A stretch of DNA of 6,529 nucleotides, from contig USHU01000058.1 in the NCBI GenBank assembly GCA_900554605.1, positions 1 through 6,529 on the forward strand. The letters are read 5' to 3'. The DNA is from an uncultured Actinomyces sp. Its GTDB lineage: Bacteria; Actinomycetota; Actinomycetes; Actinomycetales; Actinomycetaceae. Made by a program: the position numbers and the translations under genes. Of the stretch, positions 5,653-6,529 are shown in pieces; positions within the stretch are counted from its first letter, which is position 1, and each line of letters starts with the position of its first letter. Under the pieces are notes generated by a model. The model was not told the DNA's origin and did not search any database. It saw only the letters and a list, made by a program, of their open reading frames with translations.

Positions 5653-6529
5653 ATGAGGATCCACGTAACCTACGCCGGGGGCACCATCGGAATGGTTGAT
5701 TCTCCCGACGGTTTGCGTCCGGGCGCTGACTTGGCCTCGTGGCTCAATGCGCAATTGGACGGTATTGAGCTCTCAGGACAGGTTTCTCTTTCTCAGCTCT
5801 CCCCTTTGGTTGATTCTTCCGAGACAACGCCTATCCATTGGCAGATGATTATCGACGACGTTCGTTCTCACGCCGACAGTGCGGATGCTTTTATCGTTTT
5901 ACACGGCACAGACACGATGGCCTACACCTCAGCTGCACTCTCCTACGCTCTGGCGGATTTTGAGAAGCCAATTGTCTTCACGGGCTCACAGTATCCACTG
6001 GGGGTAGTGGGGACGGACGCATCGGCGAATGTCACGGGGGCTTTGCGCGCCGCTGGAAGCCCGCAAGTTCGAGGTGTCACGCTGTTCTTTGGCCACACGC
6101 TCTTGGCCGGCAATCGTGCGACAAAGACCTCATCATGGGCTTTCGCCGGCTTTGATTCCCCTTCGACTTTGCCGGTCGCGCGCACCGGTGCTCCGTGGCA
6201 GTGGTACCACGGCATCGAGGCGGGTGAGGGCTGGGCTAATCCGACTCCTTACGCCCGCCACGATGTTGCCGTTGTGGACATTGTTCCAGGCCTGAGCGCC
6301 GCGCGTTTACGTTCCACGTTCACTCCCCTGCCCGAGGCGGTGATCATCCGCGCATACGGCGTGGGAAATATTCCGGCTTCAGACCCGGGTTTTGTCGATG
6401 TGTTGCAGGAACTGCGCGAGGCCGAGGTTCCGTTGATCGTTGCCTCGCAGTGCCACCAGGCCGAGGTTGTCTTGGGCCATTACGAGGCCGGGAGCACTCT
6501 GGCGCGCTTGGGCGCGATTAGCGCGCACG
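5653..6529 (+). CDS. ansA: Type I L-asparaginase, C-terminus cut by window edge
   Basis: The frame stays open from ATG 5653 to the window end (292 codons). AAGAGGA five bases upstream sets the start. The product hydrolyses L-asparagine to aspartate and ammonia. Motif 1 is YAGGTIGM with nucleophile T11; motif 2 is LHGTDTMAYTSAALS with T86 and D87. DSSE at 54-57, TGSQYPL at 110-116 and GNRATK with K158 complete the active-site set, each matching E. coli AnsA. The C-terminal lobe has IIRAYGVGN and CHQAEVVLGHYEAG. About 40 residues, expected to hold the (D)MTxEA-type region, are missing beyond the edge. There is no signal peptide, so it is a cytosolic type I enzyme. The upstream spacer (5483-5652) has no clear promoter: TTGACG at 5571-5576 lacks a matching -10, and TAGATT at 5557-5562 lacks a -35. 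Glutaminase side activity cannot be judged. Confidence 0.92.
   Translation, partial: MRIHVTYAGGTIGMVDSPDGLRPGADLASWLNAQLDGIELSGQVSLSQLSPLVDSSETTPIHWQMIIDDVRSHADSADAFIVLHGTDTMAYTSAALSYALADFEKPIVFTGSQYPLGVVGTDASANVTGALRAAGSPQVRGVTLFFGHTLLAGNRATKTSSWAFAGFDSPSTLPVARTGAPWQWYHGIEAGEGWANPTPYARHDVAVVDIVPGLSAARLRSTFTPLPEAVIIRAYGVGNIPASDPGFVDVLQELREAEVPLIVASQCHQAEVVLGHYEAGSTLARLGAISAH

Overview
The window reads as a stretch of an actinobacterial chromosome of moderately high GC, most likely Actinomycetaceae or a close relative (inference). The support is a CarD protein very close in pattern to the mycobacterial one, the carD-ispD overlap typical of Actinobacteria, an AbiEi-like/DUF559 protein of actinobacterial type, GTG start use, an apparently leaderless lipoprotein gene and a DUF3060-like lipoprotein.

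Left part (1-2191, all minus strand). Reading right to left there is a 360-residue orphan protein with an AbiEi-like N-terminus and a DUF559-type nuclease C-terminus (2191-1109). A 283-bp spacer with the carD promoter follows, then carD (825-286), an RNA polymerase-binding transcription regulator. Last is the start of ispD (from 289, running off the left edge), which overlaps carD by four bases. Thus a global transcription factor and a step of the non-mevalonate isoprenoid pathway are probably co-transcribed.

Middle (2192-3501). A 572-bp stretch without a convincing gene holds two DnaA-box-like sites, three copies of the decamer CGGACAAAGT (two of them forming a perfect 16-bp inverted repeat that overlaps an alternative 9-bp repeat), and the long terminator hairpin of gpmA. 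gpmA (3501-2764, minus) encodes a complete 2,3-bisphosphoglycerate-dependent phosphoglycerate mutase of glycolysis.

Right part (3502-6529, plus strand). A 151-bp divergent intergenic region separates gpmA from a two-gene cell-envelope operon. The first gene encodes an exported lipoprotein with about nine Asp-Gly-x-Gly repeats and a C-terminal OmpA-type peptidoglycan-binding domain. It lacks a Shine-Dalgarno site and carries a -10 box placed so that transcription would begin on the ATG. The second gene encodes a lipoprotein with an Ala/Ser-rich stalk and a DUF3060-like domain, but its two halves lie in different frames, so it is broken by a one-base shift or the shift is functional. A strong hairpin ends this unit. 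A type I L-asparaginase gene then starts at 5653 and runs off the right edge.

The most unusual items are the frameshifted lipoprotein beside the repeat/OmpA lipoprotein, and the repeat-rich intergenic region at 2250-2640. I found no tRNA, rRNA, CRISPR array, transposase or complete mobile element.
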